A DNA stretch of 9,266 nt from positions 1-9,266 of the forward strand of contig CAINXK010000420.1 of the NCBI GenBank assembly GCA_903854805.1. The letters are read 5' to 3'. This DNA comes from an uncultured Anaerolineae bacterium. Lineage in GTDB: Bacteria; Chloroflexota; Anaerolineae; Anaerolineales; Villigracilaceae. Below, one piece after another: positions 1-6,577 of this stretch. Position 1 is the stretch's first letter. Every line of letters starts with the position of its first letter. The position numbers and the translations under genes were made by a program. A model generated the notes under the pieces. The model ran no database searches, had not been told where the DNA came from, and saw only the letters and a list, made by a program, of their open reading frames with translations.

Positions 1-876
1 CCATCCCCACTGCATCGCCGCATCAGTCTGGGTCTTCAACTGCGCTCCCAACTCAGTATTTATGCCAGAAATTCCCGGATTCAAGCCTGGATAAGCGGAA
101 TACAAAAATTCTCTCTGATGGCGTATGGCCGGCTCACGCATTCCAAAAGAGGCATGATTCTTCAGTCTGGCGGGGCTGTCATCGCCTTTGTCGGCCCAGA
201 GGCAACCGGGAAATCCACACTTCTCACCGCGACCAGGCACTGGCTGGGCGAACATTTTGTTATCGAGCAAATCCATTCAGGCAAGCCTAAATCGACTCTG
301 TTGACCATGCTGCCCAATATGTTTTTACCATTATTGCGCAACACTCTGCCAACCTATCGACCGAGCAAGATCAATACCCACCAGACCTCAGCTGAGAAAA
401 ATCAAAAATCTCCTCAAGTCTACCCGCTTATTTCTGCGATTCGGTCAGTTTTTCTGGCCTACGACCGTCGGGTCTTGCTGAGTTGGGCTTTTGCCCGGGC
501 TGCCAATGGAAATATTGTCTTGTGTGACCGGTATCCATCCATGTCGAAAGGGGCTCCAGATGGGCCGCAACTGCAACAATTTGTGATCGACCCCAAACGC
601 TATCCAATTCAAGCCTGGCTTGCTCGTACTGAGAAACGTTTATACCAGGAGATACCCGCACCGGACATGGTCATCTCTTTACATGTTCCCGTTGAAGTTG
701 CGCTGCTTCGAAATAAGAATCGTGGCAAAGAAGAGCCTGAAGATTATGTACGCTTTCGACACTCGCTGGCTTCCAATCTGGAATATAGGAATGCCCCAGT
801 CAATAAAATCAACACTGATCAACCTCTTGATAGGACTGTACTCGAAGTTAAAAAAAATATTTGGAGGAATTTATAA
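1..876 (+). CDS. Thymidylate kinase-like P-loop protein of a polysaccharide locus (5' partial)
   Basis: The frame is open from the first base of the window to a TAA at 874-876, so this is taken as the 3' part of a longer gene. An ATG at 118 has no Shine-Dalgarno sequence, and the upstream codons encode an Arg-rich stretch typical of the linker before the kinase domain in this family. Visible motifs are a Walker A loop GPEATGKST (nt 193-219), a DRYP motif (nt 526-537) like the DRY of thymidylate kinases, and a basic lid-like stretch RNKNRGKEEPEDY followed by RFRH. The family is related to dTMP kinase but occurs in exopolysaccharide loci, often behind another domain; its substrate is unknown to me. 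The stop lies 2 nt before the next start, so it is probably cotranscribed with the glycosyltransferase. The P-loop kinase fold is confident; the function and the N-terminal extent are not. Confidence 0.8.
   Translation, partial: PSPLHRRISLGLQLRSQLSIYARNSRIQAWISGIQKFSLMAYGRLTHSKRGMILQSGGAVIAFVGPEATGKSTLLTATRHWLGEHFVIEQIHSGKPKSTLLTMLPNMFLPLLRNTLPTYRPSKINTHQTSAEKNQKSPQVYPLISAIRSVFLAYDRRVLLSWAFARAANGNIVLCDRYPSMSKGAPDGPQLQQFVIDPKRYPIQAWLARTEKRLYQEIPAPDMVISLHVPVEVALLRNKNRGKEEPEDYVRFRHSLASNLEYRNAPVNKINTDQPLDRTVLEVKKNIWRNL
863..867 (+). promoter_or_regulatory. Ribosome binding site deciding the glycosyltransferase start
   Basis: GGAGG lies inside the last codons of the kinase gene, 11 nt before the ATG at 879. 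It overlaps an in-frame TTG at 861, which therefore cannot be the real start. The spacing is slightly long but no better start is nearby. Confidence 0.65.
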
Positions 877-878
877 CC

Positions 879-2192
879 ATGACAACCCTTCAACAGCCTT
901 CGATTGAGTTAATCCCGGCCCTGGATCGGGATACGCCAGGCAATACCCTGTCCAGCCCGGTTGCTGCCCGTATGCCGGTTGTAGAACGCAACCAGCAATC
1001 GGATTCTTTTGCTGGCTTATCAAAACTAAACAGAAAAATTCGAGTGTTATTGGTGGCTACTCGTTTGACAATTGGTGGCGACACGAATGTAATCCTGGAT
1101 ATTGCCAGCTATTTGAAAAGTAACCCGCTTTTTGAGGTGCATTTGGCTGCAGGTCCTGTTCCAGCTCAGGAAGTTGATTTGACTTATCTGGCACACGAGC
1201 GAGGTATTCCCTTCGTGAAAATTCCGCGTATGGTGACCTATATAAGTCCGTGGCGCAACTTGCAATCAAGCGCAGAACTTTATGCCCATATCCGGCAGGA
1301 AAAATACGATATTGTTCATACGAACAACGCGATAGCAGGTGCAGTTGGACGATTGGCAGCTATCTTTGCTCGAGTGCCGGTGATCATCCACCATGTGCAT
1401 GGATGGGGATTGCAGGATGATATGTCAAAAATGATGAAAATGCTATACGTCGGTGTGGAGCGATTTTTTGCAACATTTTCGAATCGTTTGATTGCCGTAT
1501 CCAGGCCAAATATAGAAAAGGGCCTGGCTTATAAGATCTGCCGAGAAGACAAATTTGCGTTGATCTATAACGGGATCCCATTAGAAAAATTTCAGCAACA
1601 AGTTGATAAACGGGCGGTTTGTTTGGAATTAGGATTGGACCCAGAATGCAAGCTGGTTGGCATGATTGGGCGTCTGGATAAGCAAAAAAACCCTTTGGAT
1701 TTTATTCGGGCAGCGGCAATTGTGGCAGCAAACTATCCCAAAGTTCAATTCGTAATTGCTGGCGACGGTCCATTGCGCCAAGAATGTGAAAGTTTGATAA
1801 AAGAACTTAATCTTTCTGGGAAATTCTTCCTCTTAGGTTATCGGAATGATATTAACAAAATTTATCCAATCCTTGCCCTGACTGCATTGAGCTCTTTATG
1901 GGAGGGTTTGCCTGTTGTGTTTCAAGAGTCCATGACTGCCGGCAAACCAATCGTAGCAAACAATGTTGATGGTGCCCGCGATGTGATTACCGATGGGAAA
2001 ACAGGTTATTTGGTGACACTTCGCCAACCCCAGGAAATGGCTGATCGAATTCTATCTTTACTAAATAATGAAGAATTATGCTTCCAGATGGGCGTTTCCG
2101 CAAAGTTGATTTCTGAGCAGTTTTCAAGCGAAGGAATGATTAAACAAATTGAATCTCTTTATTTTGACCTATTGAAAGAATATTACGGATGA
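879..2192 (+). CDS. Glycosyltransferase family 4 (GT-B fold)
   Basis: This 437-residue protein transfers a sugar from a nucleotide donor to a growing, probably lipid-linked, glycan on the cytoplasmic side of the membrane. The first ~52 residues are a low-complexity extension without hydrophobic segments. The N-terminal Rossmann domain starts at KIRVLLVATRLTIGGD (53-68), with HTNN (147-150) and HHVHGW (171-176) as acceptor-side motifs. The C-terminal donor-binding domain shows GMIGRLDKQKNP (261-272; R265 and K270 at the usual phosphate-contacting positions), FVIAGDGPL (291-299) and the retaining GT4 EX7E motif E342...E350 in WEGLPVVFQE. Length is normal for the family. Start is ATG 879 with GGAGG at 863-867. 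The gene lies 2 nt behind the kinase-like gene, which implies one transcript. Donor and acceptor cannot be read from sequence. Confidence 0.92.
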   Translation: MTTLQQPSIELIPALDRDTPGNTLSSPVAARMPVVERNQQSDSFAGLSKLNRKIRVLLVATRLTIGGDTNVILDIASYLKSNPLFEVHLAAGPVPAQEVDLTYLAHERGIPFVKIPRMVTYISPWRNLQSSAELYAHIRQEKYDIVHTNNAIAGAVGRLAAIFARVPVIIHHVHGWGLQDDMSKMMKMLYVGVERFFATFSNRLIAVSRPNIEKGLAYKICREDKFALIYNGIPLEKFQQQVDKRAVCLELGLDPECKLVGMIGRLDKQKNPLDFIRAAAIVAANYPKVQFVIAGDGPLRQECESLIKELNLSGKFFLLGYRNDINKIYPILALTALSSLWEGLPVVFQESMTAGKPIVANNVDGARDVITDGKTGYLVTLRQPQEMADRILSLLNNEELCFQMGVSAKLISEQFSSEGMIKQIESLYFDLLKEYYG

Positions 2193-2245
2193 ATTTTTAG
2201 TCAGGCACAATTAACATCGTTACCCAATTTATGGCATGCTTCACA

Positions 2246-2275
2246 TTGATACTTTGGTCATTTACCCTTAATAAT
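2246..2275 (+). promoter_or_regulatory. Possible sigma70-type promoter before the deacetylase gene
   Basis: TTGATA (2246-2251) and AATAAT (2270-2275) are separated by 18 bp in the 105-bp gap between the glycosyltransferase and deacetylase genes. Predicted start would be about 2282, leaving a leader of roughly 16 nt. The region is AT-rich, so a chance match is possible. Confidence 0.35.
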
Positions 2276-2297
2276 AGTTTAGAGAAAGTCACGAGAT

Positions 2298-3200
2298 ATG
2301 AAAAACATGCAGAGCAATCAAGATACTGTTCACCAATCAGAAGATTTGACCGCGGAGCGAGTAGGCGGATACCCATTGTGTGCATTTACTGTTGATGTCG
2401 AAGATTGGTACCAATCCAGTGTTGATTTTGATGCACCAATTACAGAACGTGTTGTCAGAAATACAGAAAGAATATTGGCAATCCTCGATCGCCGTAATGT
2501 CAAGGCAACATTTTTCGTGCAAGGGCGGGTTGCTGAAACTTTCCCGCATTTATTACAACTTCTTGTCGCTGAGGGCCATGAAATACAATCCCACGGCTAC
2601 AGCCACCGTCCTATAAATAAAATGAATCGGAAAGAGTTAAAGGTTGAATTGGAGCTGGCGCGAAAAACAGTTAATGATGCTTGCGGTGTGCAGGTAACAG
2701 CATTCCGGGCTCCTGACTTCACGATAGACCGTGAAAATATTTGGGCATTGGAAGTATTGGTTGAAACAGGTTTCAAAGTTGATTCGTCAATCTTTCCAAT
2801 GCGAACGCATCGTTATGGTATTTCTGGGTATCCCACGGTTCCCCACTGGGTTCAATTGCCGAGTGGCGCAAGCATCATGGAGGTTCCTGTTGCAATTTGG
2901 TCATCGGGCAATATTCGGCTTCCCGTGGCGGGTGGAGGCTATTTTCGCCTGATCCCGGGCATTATCCTGGAACGGTTTTTTACTTCAATGATGACCAGGC
3001 AACCTGTAATCATATATTGCCATCCCTATGAGTTTAACGCCGACGATTTGGATGAATACTACCGAATGAATGTATCAAAAGCCTTTTTGTTCATGCAAGG
3101 ACTTGGACGACCATTATACGGAAAGAAAATAGACGGTTTATTAGAAAGAATACCCTTTGGACGTTTTGATCAAGTATTGGAGACTTGGAGGATAAAATGA
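2298..3200 (+). CDS. Polysaccharide deacetylase, NodB domain with DUF3473-like C-terminus
   Basis: This 300-residue protein belongs to carbohydrate esterase family 4 and should hydrolyse N-acetyl (or O-acetyl) groups from a sugar using a bound metal. Motif 1 is TVDVED (31-36, D33 and D36), the metal-binding motif is SHGYSH (98-103, H99 and H103), motif 3 is RAPDF (137-141), and the C-terminal catalytic His lies in YCHPYEF (240-246). The segment from about 190 on, with VPVAIW, GGGYFR and the late His, resembles the DUF3473 extension of the subfamily known from exosortase-linked exopolysaccharide loci (TIGR03006-like). No exosortase or PEP-CTERM protein is in this window. There is no signal peptide or membrane segment, so it probably works in the cytoplasm on a precursor. 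ATG 2298 has only a weak upstream Shine-Dalgarno; a second ATG lies at 2307. The stop overlaps the formyltransferase start. Confidence 0.9.
   Translation: MKNMQSNQDTVHQSEDLTAERVGGYPLCAFTVDVEDWYQSSVDFDAPITERVVRNTERILAILDRRNVKATFFVQGRVAETFPHLLQLLVAEGHEIQSHGYSHRPINKMNRKELKVELELARKTVNDACGVQVTAFRAPDFTIDRENIWALEVLVETGFKVDSSIFPMRTHRYGISGYPTVPHWVQLPSGASIMEVPVAIWSSGNIRLPVAGGGYFRLIPGIILERFFTSMMTRQPVIIYCHPYEFNADDLDEYYRMNVSKAFLFMQGLGRPLYGKKIDGLLERIPFGRFDQVLETWRIK
3187..3191 (+). promoter_or_regulatory. Ribosome binding site deciding the formyltransferase start
   Basis: GGAGG sits 5 nt before ATG 3197, inside the end of the deacetylase gene. The ATG overlaps the deacetylase TGA as ATGA. An in-frame TTG at 3185 overlaps this site and is therefore not the start. 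Confidence 0.8.
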
Positions 3201-3946
3201 AAATCGCATTTCTTACAACCGACGATCCTATCTACCTGCCTGCTTTTTATGATAATGTGCTGGGAAAATATGGCAAAGAGACGCTAGCAGTGTATAGTGT
3301 GCCACCACTCTATAAGAATCAAACTGCTTTGCAAGCCGCGTTACGCTATTATAAAACTTTCGGACTGGCAGATTCTTTTGGCCTTGGGGCACGAATTGGC
3401 ATGCTCACAGCGCGCGGGCAGTCCATTGCTTCTGTATGTAAAAAACATGGGGTAATGTATGAGTTAGTGACGGATGTCAACGCAGAGTCGTTTAGACAGC
3501 GCCTCAGCGAGGCTGGTACTGACTTGCTAATATCTGTCAGCTGTCCACAAATCTTTAAAAAACCCTTAATTGATCTACCCCAATTAGGATGTTTGAATAT
3601 TCATGGTGCGATTCTTCCTCATTACCGAGGAGTCTTACCGAGCTTCTGGATGATCGCAAATAATGAGAAAAATGCGGGTGTCTCAATCTACTATGTCAAT
3701 GAAAAGATTGATGCGGGTGAACTGTGCGCCCAACATATTTTCGAGATTTTACCTGGTGAATCGCTCGATAATTTTATTTCGCGCTCGAAAGCAATTGCAG
3801 CAGACTTATTGATTGAAGTTCTTGGGAAAATTAAAGACGGAACGATTACACGTTCCCATTTGAATCTGGCTGATGGCTCTTATTATTCCTGGCCTGATAA
3901 AGAAGCAGTTAAGCGTTTTCGAGCCAACGGACACAGCTTATGGTAA
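3197..3946 (+). CDS. Formyltransferase-fold protein, probable sugar N-formyltransferase
   Basis: This 249-residue protein has the methionyl-tRNA formyltransferase fold, which moves a formyl group from 10-formyltetrahydrofolate to an amine. The catalytic triad is visible as N134 and H136 in LNIHGAILPHYRG (133-145) and D172 in NEKIDAGE (168-175); the 36-residue His-to-Asp spacing matches the family. It lacks most of the C-terminal tRNA-binding domain of true Fmt (about 310 residues), which argues for a small-molecule substrate such as an amino sugar. It also lies in a polysaccharide locus rather than beside peptide deformylase. There is no signal peptide, so it acts in the cytoplasm. It overlaps the deacetylase by 4 nt, which suggests translational coupling and related steps. 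Fold and chemistry are well supported; the sugar substrate is inferred from context. Confidence 0.88.
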   Translation: MKIAFLTTDDPIYLPAFYDNVLGKYGKETLAVYSVPPLYKNQTALQAALRYYKTFGLADSFGLGARIGMLTARGQSIASVCKKHGVMYELVTDVNAESFRQRLSEAGTDLLISVSCPQIFKKPLIDLPQLGCLNIHGAILPHYRGVLPSFWMIANNEKNAGVSIYYVNEKIDAGELCAQHIFEILPGESLDNFISRSKAIAADLLIEVLGKIKDGTITRSHLNLADGSYYSWPDKEAVKRFRANGHSLW

Positions 3947-4019
3947 ATAATGAGCTGGATGATTTTTGGCGCCTTTGGTGTTGTTTGTTTGATTTTCTAA
4001 GATAAAAAGAGGAGTATAG

Positions 4020-4094
4020 ATGAGCTTTTTACAAAACCCATCAGCATCAGCGACCGTTTTGCCCGGTCTGGTAGTAAGTTTTCTGCCACTGTGA
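4020..4094 (+). CDS. Possible 24-codon leader or relic ORF
   Basis: ATG 4020 is preceded by AGAGGAG (4008-4014) at 5 nt spacing, one of the best ribosome binding sites in the window. The ORF stops at TGA 4092-4094 and encodes a mostly hydrophobic peptide without Lys, Arg, Asp or Glu, ending VVSFLPL. It could be a leader peptide, a small membrane peptide, or the 5' end of a gene that has since decayed. I recognise no family. Confidence 0.3.
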   Translation: MSFLQNPSASATVLPGLVVSFLPL

Positions 4095-4158
4095 TTATTG
4101 GCAAAAATGGTCGATCGAATTGAGGTGTGTATTCAACGAAAGCATCAATGGCGTTTTT

Positions 4159-4187
4159 TCGTCATTCATAGCTCATATGCATAAAAT
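4159..4187 (+). promoter_or_regulatory. Possible promoter for the Wzz/tyrosine kinase gene
   Basis: TCGTCA (4159-4164) and TAAAAT (4182-4187) are separated by 17 bp. The -10 element matches consensus at 5 of 6 bases, the -35 at 4 of 6. Predicted start near 4194 gives a leader of about 74 nt that includes the hairpin at 4230-4251. Confidence 0.33.
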
Positions 4188-4229
4188 CAGGGCAATTCGT
4201 GAACAGAAGCGATTGCTCCATCAGAGGGA

Positions 4230-4251
4230 GTTTGCAGTAGTAGCTGCAAGC
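4230..4251 (+). promoter_or_regulatory. Hairpin just upstream of the Wzz/kinase ribosome binding site
   Basis: GTTTGCAG (4230-4237) can pair with CTGCAAGC (4244-4251) around a TAGTAG loop, giving an 8-bp stem with one G-U pair. It ends 5 nt before the AAAGGGA ribosome binding site (4257-4263) of the gene starting at 4268. It is not followed by a T run, so it is not a terminator. It may affect translation or RNA stability. Confidence 0.4.
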
Positions 4252-4267
4252 GGATGAAAGGGATATC

Positions 4268-6082
4268 ATGGAACTCAAAAATTATCTTCAGATCATGTTT
4301 CGTTGGTTTTGGCTTTTGGTCTTATGTGCGCTCTTGGGAATAGGCAGCGGTTACTTAGCCAGCCGGCTTCAACAACCAACGTACCAGGCAAGCACTAAAA
4401 TTTTAATCAGTAAAGACATATTAGACCAGAATTCGCAGTTCGCTGCCATGAATAATCAGCAGCTTATCGACGCGTATGTACAATTGCTGACCTCATCCAG
4501 TGTGATCGACGAAGCCTCACGCCGGCTAAACTACGAGATTAATTTGAAAGAATTGGGTTCGGTCCAACAAGTGCGGTCGACAAATGTGATTGAAGTAATG
4601 ATGGAAGATAGTGACCCTCAACGAGTCGCGGCAATCGCAAATATGTTGGTCGAAGTCCTGATGGATCAAAATGTGCAGGCGAGTGGCTATGTTGCGACCG
4701 AAGAAAATATTAAAAATAAGATTACCCAGCTTGAAGGCCAAATTACCGCTCTTCAAACCCAGTATATACAGATTTCTGATGAGAAACTTCAAAGCCAATT
4801 GAAGCAAATAAATGATCAGATTACAATCGCGCAGGCCGGGATTGTAAAACTTACTTCAGAGATCGGACCACTTGCTTCTTTGATTAGAATGAGCGCTGAA
4901 CAAAGCAGCCTGCTTGCTGAAAAACAGGCCCACCTGGCGCAATTACAGTCTCAGCTTTCTCAATATCAACAAATTCGCCTTAGCCTGGATCTTGTCGGAA
5001 AACCTGCTTTGAATTCCAATGACCAGGGAAGCGATTTTCGCCTGCAACAATTGCAATCAACGCTGGATCGCTTTCAGAAAACATATCTTTCTCTATTAGA
5101 AAACTTACAAGTAGTTCAACTTGCGCATTTTCGGAATACACCTACTATCGATCAAATTGAAAAGGCGATACCAGCGGCACAACCTGTTCGCCCCCAGCCA
5201 ACCATATATATTATTTTGGGAGGCATCGTGGGCTTGATTTTCGCACTTGGTATGATTTTTATCATTGAATATCTGGATGATACTTTGAAAACCCCCCAGG
5301 ATGTTCAAAAGACGCTGGGCACCCCCGTTCTTGGCTTTATTACAAATATGAAGCCTGCCTCAAAAACTGAAAAAGGGCTACCCGTTGAAGGGCAGTTATA
5401 TTCCCAGCCTTCTGATGCGCTTTATGCGCTGCGTACAAATCTGGAATTGGCGGCTACCCATTCTCCACTGAAAACCTTGCTATTACTTAACCTTGCCGAG
5501 CCTGGTAAAGGTAAGACAAATATGGCAGCTGATCTTGCCGTCAGCTTTGCTCAATCGGGCAGCAGGGTGGTTCTCCTGGATGCTGATTTGCGGAATCCTG
5601 GCGTCCATAGCTATTTTGGATTGGCCAATGAAAATGGCTTTAGCGATATTTTAGCGGATAGCTCGAAGATTTTGGCTGCCGGCCAAAAAATCGAAGACCT
5701 GAATGGGATGACTGTGATTACTGGTGGAAATGCGTCTCCGGTAACGAATGGCTTGCTTAGACCCGACAAAATCGGTCCGATCTTTGAAATATTGAAACCG
5801 CAGGCAGATCTGATTATCATCGATGCTCCTTCGAGCAGTGATGCAGCTTCGTGGGTGCTGGCATCCAAAGTGGATGGGGTCTTGTTAGCTATTCACTCCA
5901 ATAGCACTCACAAGGCTTCTGCGATTAATTCGATGGAACAACTTAATCTGGCCGGCGCAAATATAATGGGCGTTGTGCTCTATCGAATTCCGCACGATTT
6001 AGTCTACTATTACCGGAGTATTCGTTATCAGCGCTGGCATTCCAAGAATTTCGAGTCCTTTCGTCTAAATTTTGTTCGGTAA
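4268..6082 (+). CDS. Wzz-type chain-length regulator fused to bacterial tyrosine kinase
   Basis: This 604-residue inner-membrane protein controls polymer length and export of the polysaccharide and autophosphorylates on tyrosine. A first membrane segment lies at about 13-31. A periplasmic region follows with predicted coiled coil at about 145-240, then the Pro-rich IPAAQPVRPQP (301-311) typical of Wzz proteins and a second membrane segment at 313-333. The cytoplasmic BY-kinase domain has Walker A EPGKGKT (411-417), Walker A' VVLLDADLRNP (434-444) and Walker B LIIIDAP (515-521). A short C-terminal tyrosine cluster contains Y580-Y582 and Y587. Walker A reads GKGKT where PGEGKS/T is usual, and Walker B is followed by SSS rather than the usual second Pro. 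The full single-chain layout resembles Wzc of proteobacteria rather than the split firmicute pair. ATG 4268 is preceded by AAAGGGA at 4257-4263. Confidence 0.93.
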   Translation: MELKNYLQIMFRWFWLLVLCALLGIGSGYLASRLQQPTYQASTKILISKDILDQNSQFAAMNNQQLIDAYVQLLTSSSVIDEASRRLNYEINLKELGSVQQVRSTNVIEVMMEDSDPQRVAAIANMLVEVLMDQNVQASGYVATEENIKNKITQLEGQITALQTQYIQISDEKLQSQLKQINDQITIAQAGIVKLTSEIGPLASLIRMSAEQSSLLAEKQAHLAQLQSQLSQYQQIRLSLDLVGKPALNSNDQGSDFRLQQLQSTLDRFQKTYLSLLENLQVVQLAHFRNTPTIDQIEKAIPAAQPVRPQPTIYIILGGIVGLIFALGMIFIIEYLDDTLKTPQDVQKTLGTPVLGFITNMKPASKTEKGLPVEGQLYSQPSDALYALRTNLELAATHSPLKTLLLLNLAEPGKGKTNMAADLAVSFAQSGSRVVLLDADLRNPGVHSYFGLANENGFSDILADSSKILAAGQKIEDLNGMTVITGGNASPVTNGLLRPDKIGPIFEILKPQADLIIIDAPSSSDAASWVLASKVDGVLLAIHSNSTHKASAINSMEQLNLAGANIMGVVLYRIPHDLVYYYRSIRYQRWHSKNFESFRLNFVR

Positions 6083-6219
6083 TGGCAGCAGCCATGGTAC
6101 GGAAATTGTTTTCAAGCAAGATCAGGCTGGCGGTTTATTTTGCCAAGAACTTTACCGTTTTCCACCACCACACCGATATTGGCTCCTGGACTGATCCATT
6201 GGATTTCCGCAATGACTAA
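6082..6219 (+). CDS. Possible 45-residue protein, stop-start coupled to the kinase gene
   Basis: ATG 6082 overlaps the kinase stop as TAATG, an arrangement that permits reinitiation. The ORF encodes 45 residues with a basic N-terminal half (Lys/Arg near residues 7-15), an aromatic centre, a run of three His at 28-30 and an acidic end, stopping at TAA 6217-6219. No ribosome binding site lies at the usual distance. I recognise no family. It could be a genuine small protein, the remains of a longer gene, or chance. Confidence 0.3.
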   Translation: MAAAMVRKLFSSKIRLAVYFAKNFTVFHHHTDIGSWTDPLDFRND

Positions 6220-6273
6220 ACAATTGAAGTGCGTTTTTCTTAAAAACAACAAGCTGCGTGAAAAAGATGTCAT

Positions 6274-6320
6274 TTTGTAAGGATTCGCTTTATTTTATAC
6301 AGAAAGCGGATCCTTACAAA
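6274..6320. repeat. Long inverted repeat, 18-bp stem with 11-nt loop
   Basis: Left arm 6274-6291 (core TGTAAGGATTCGCTTT) pairs with right arm 6303-6320 (core AAAGCGGATCCTTACA), with one T-G pair and loop 6292-6302. Neither strand has a T run after the stem, so it is not a canonical terminator. It could be an RNA-stabilising 3' hairpin for the kinase transcript, a protein-binding palindrome, or a very short repeat unit dispersed in the genome. Confidence 0.75.
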
Positions 6321-6400
6321 CCTGTGATATACAAAATAGGATTTGTACAGCACCATTGAAAGCAGGTTAGATTTTTAATATATAAATGGAAAAATTTAAT

Positions 6401-6430
6401 TTGTACTTGTTTTTGAGTGAAGTGTATGCT
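6401..6430 (+). promoter_or_regulatory. Possible promoter in the AT-rich block
   Basis: TTGTAC (6401-6406) and TATGCT (6425-6430) are 18 bp apart, within the most AT-rich part of the window. Predicted start is near 6437. Such matches are frequent in AT-rich DNA; support comes mainly from the terminator downstream, which implies a transcript crossing this region. Confidence 0.35.
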
Positions 6431-6533
6431 ACATTAAAAATAAAGTGGTTTGAGCGATTGCTTTAGCGGCAATCAGTGACAATTGAATATTGGTAATAAT
6501 TGGAAGCAATGACCCAGGGATATTTTGGTCGCT

Positions 6534-6565
6534 ACGCCTTCTTGAATTTCTGAACGAGGCGTTTT
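6534..6565 (+). terminator. Weak terminator-like hairpin upstream of the main terminator
   Basis: ACGCCT (6534-6539) pairs with AGGCGT (6557-6562) around a 17-nt loop, and a short T run follows (6562-6565). The stem is short and the loop long, so termination here would be weak; it may instead be part of a folded leader. Confidence 0.35.
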
Positions 6566-6577
6566 CTCTGGATAGCG

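Larger units (their letters stand above)
3947..4267 (+). other. 321-bp gap between formyltransferase and chain-length regulator genes
   Basis: No sizeable gene is open here on either strand. Short + strand ORFs follow one another: a 16-codon hydrophobic one at 3950-4000, a 24-codon one at 4020-4094, a 25-codon one from 4107 and a 26-codon one ending at 4257. Only the 4020 ORF has a good ribosome binding site. The stretch also holds a possible promoter (4159-4187) and a hairpin (4230-4251). It may be a regulatory leader or a decayed gene. No terminator is visible after the formyltransferase. Confidence 0.6.

Noticed and set aside
861..878. TTG start for the glycosyltransferase at 861
   Set aside because: It overlaps the GGAGG ribosome binding site at 863-867; ATG 879 is the natural start.
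3185..3196. TTG start for the formyltransferase at 3185
   Set aside because: It overlaps the GGAGG at 3187-3191 that serves ATG 3197, and the protein fold begins directly at MKIAFL.
2298..3200. Evidence for a full exosortase/PEP-CTERM system
   Set aside because: Only the deacetylase subfamily hints at it; no exosortase, PEP-CTERM tail or other XrtA-associated gene is present in the window.
6274..6320. Terminal inverted repeats of an insertion sequence
   Set aside because: There are only 11 nt between the arms, no transposase and no obvious target-site duplication.
6267..6359. 30-codon + strand ORF across the long hairpin
   Set aside because: The inverted repeat explains the sequence, there is no good ribosome binding site, and the peptide is not recognisable.
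6386..6466. 26-codon + strand ORF starting MEKFNLYLFL
   Set aside because: It looks protein-like but has no ribosome binding site and covers the AT-rich block and possible promoter; too short to support without conservation.
6453..6533. Cyclic-di-GMP riboswitch in the gap
   Set aside because: The GEMM-type conserved core and tetraloop-receptor motifs are not seen; only generic stems are present.
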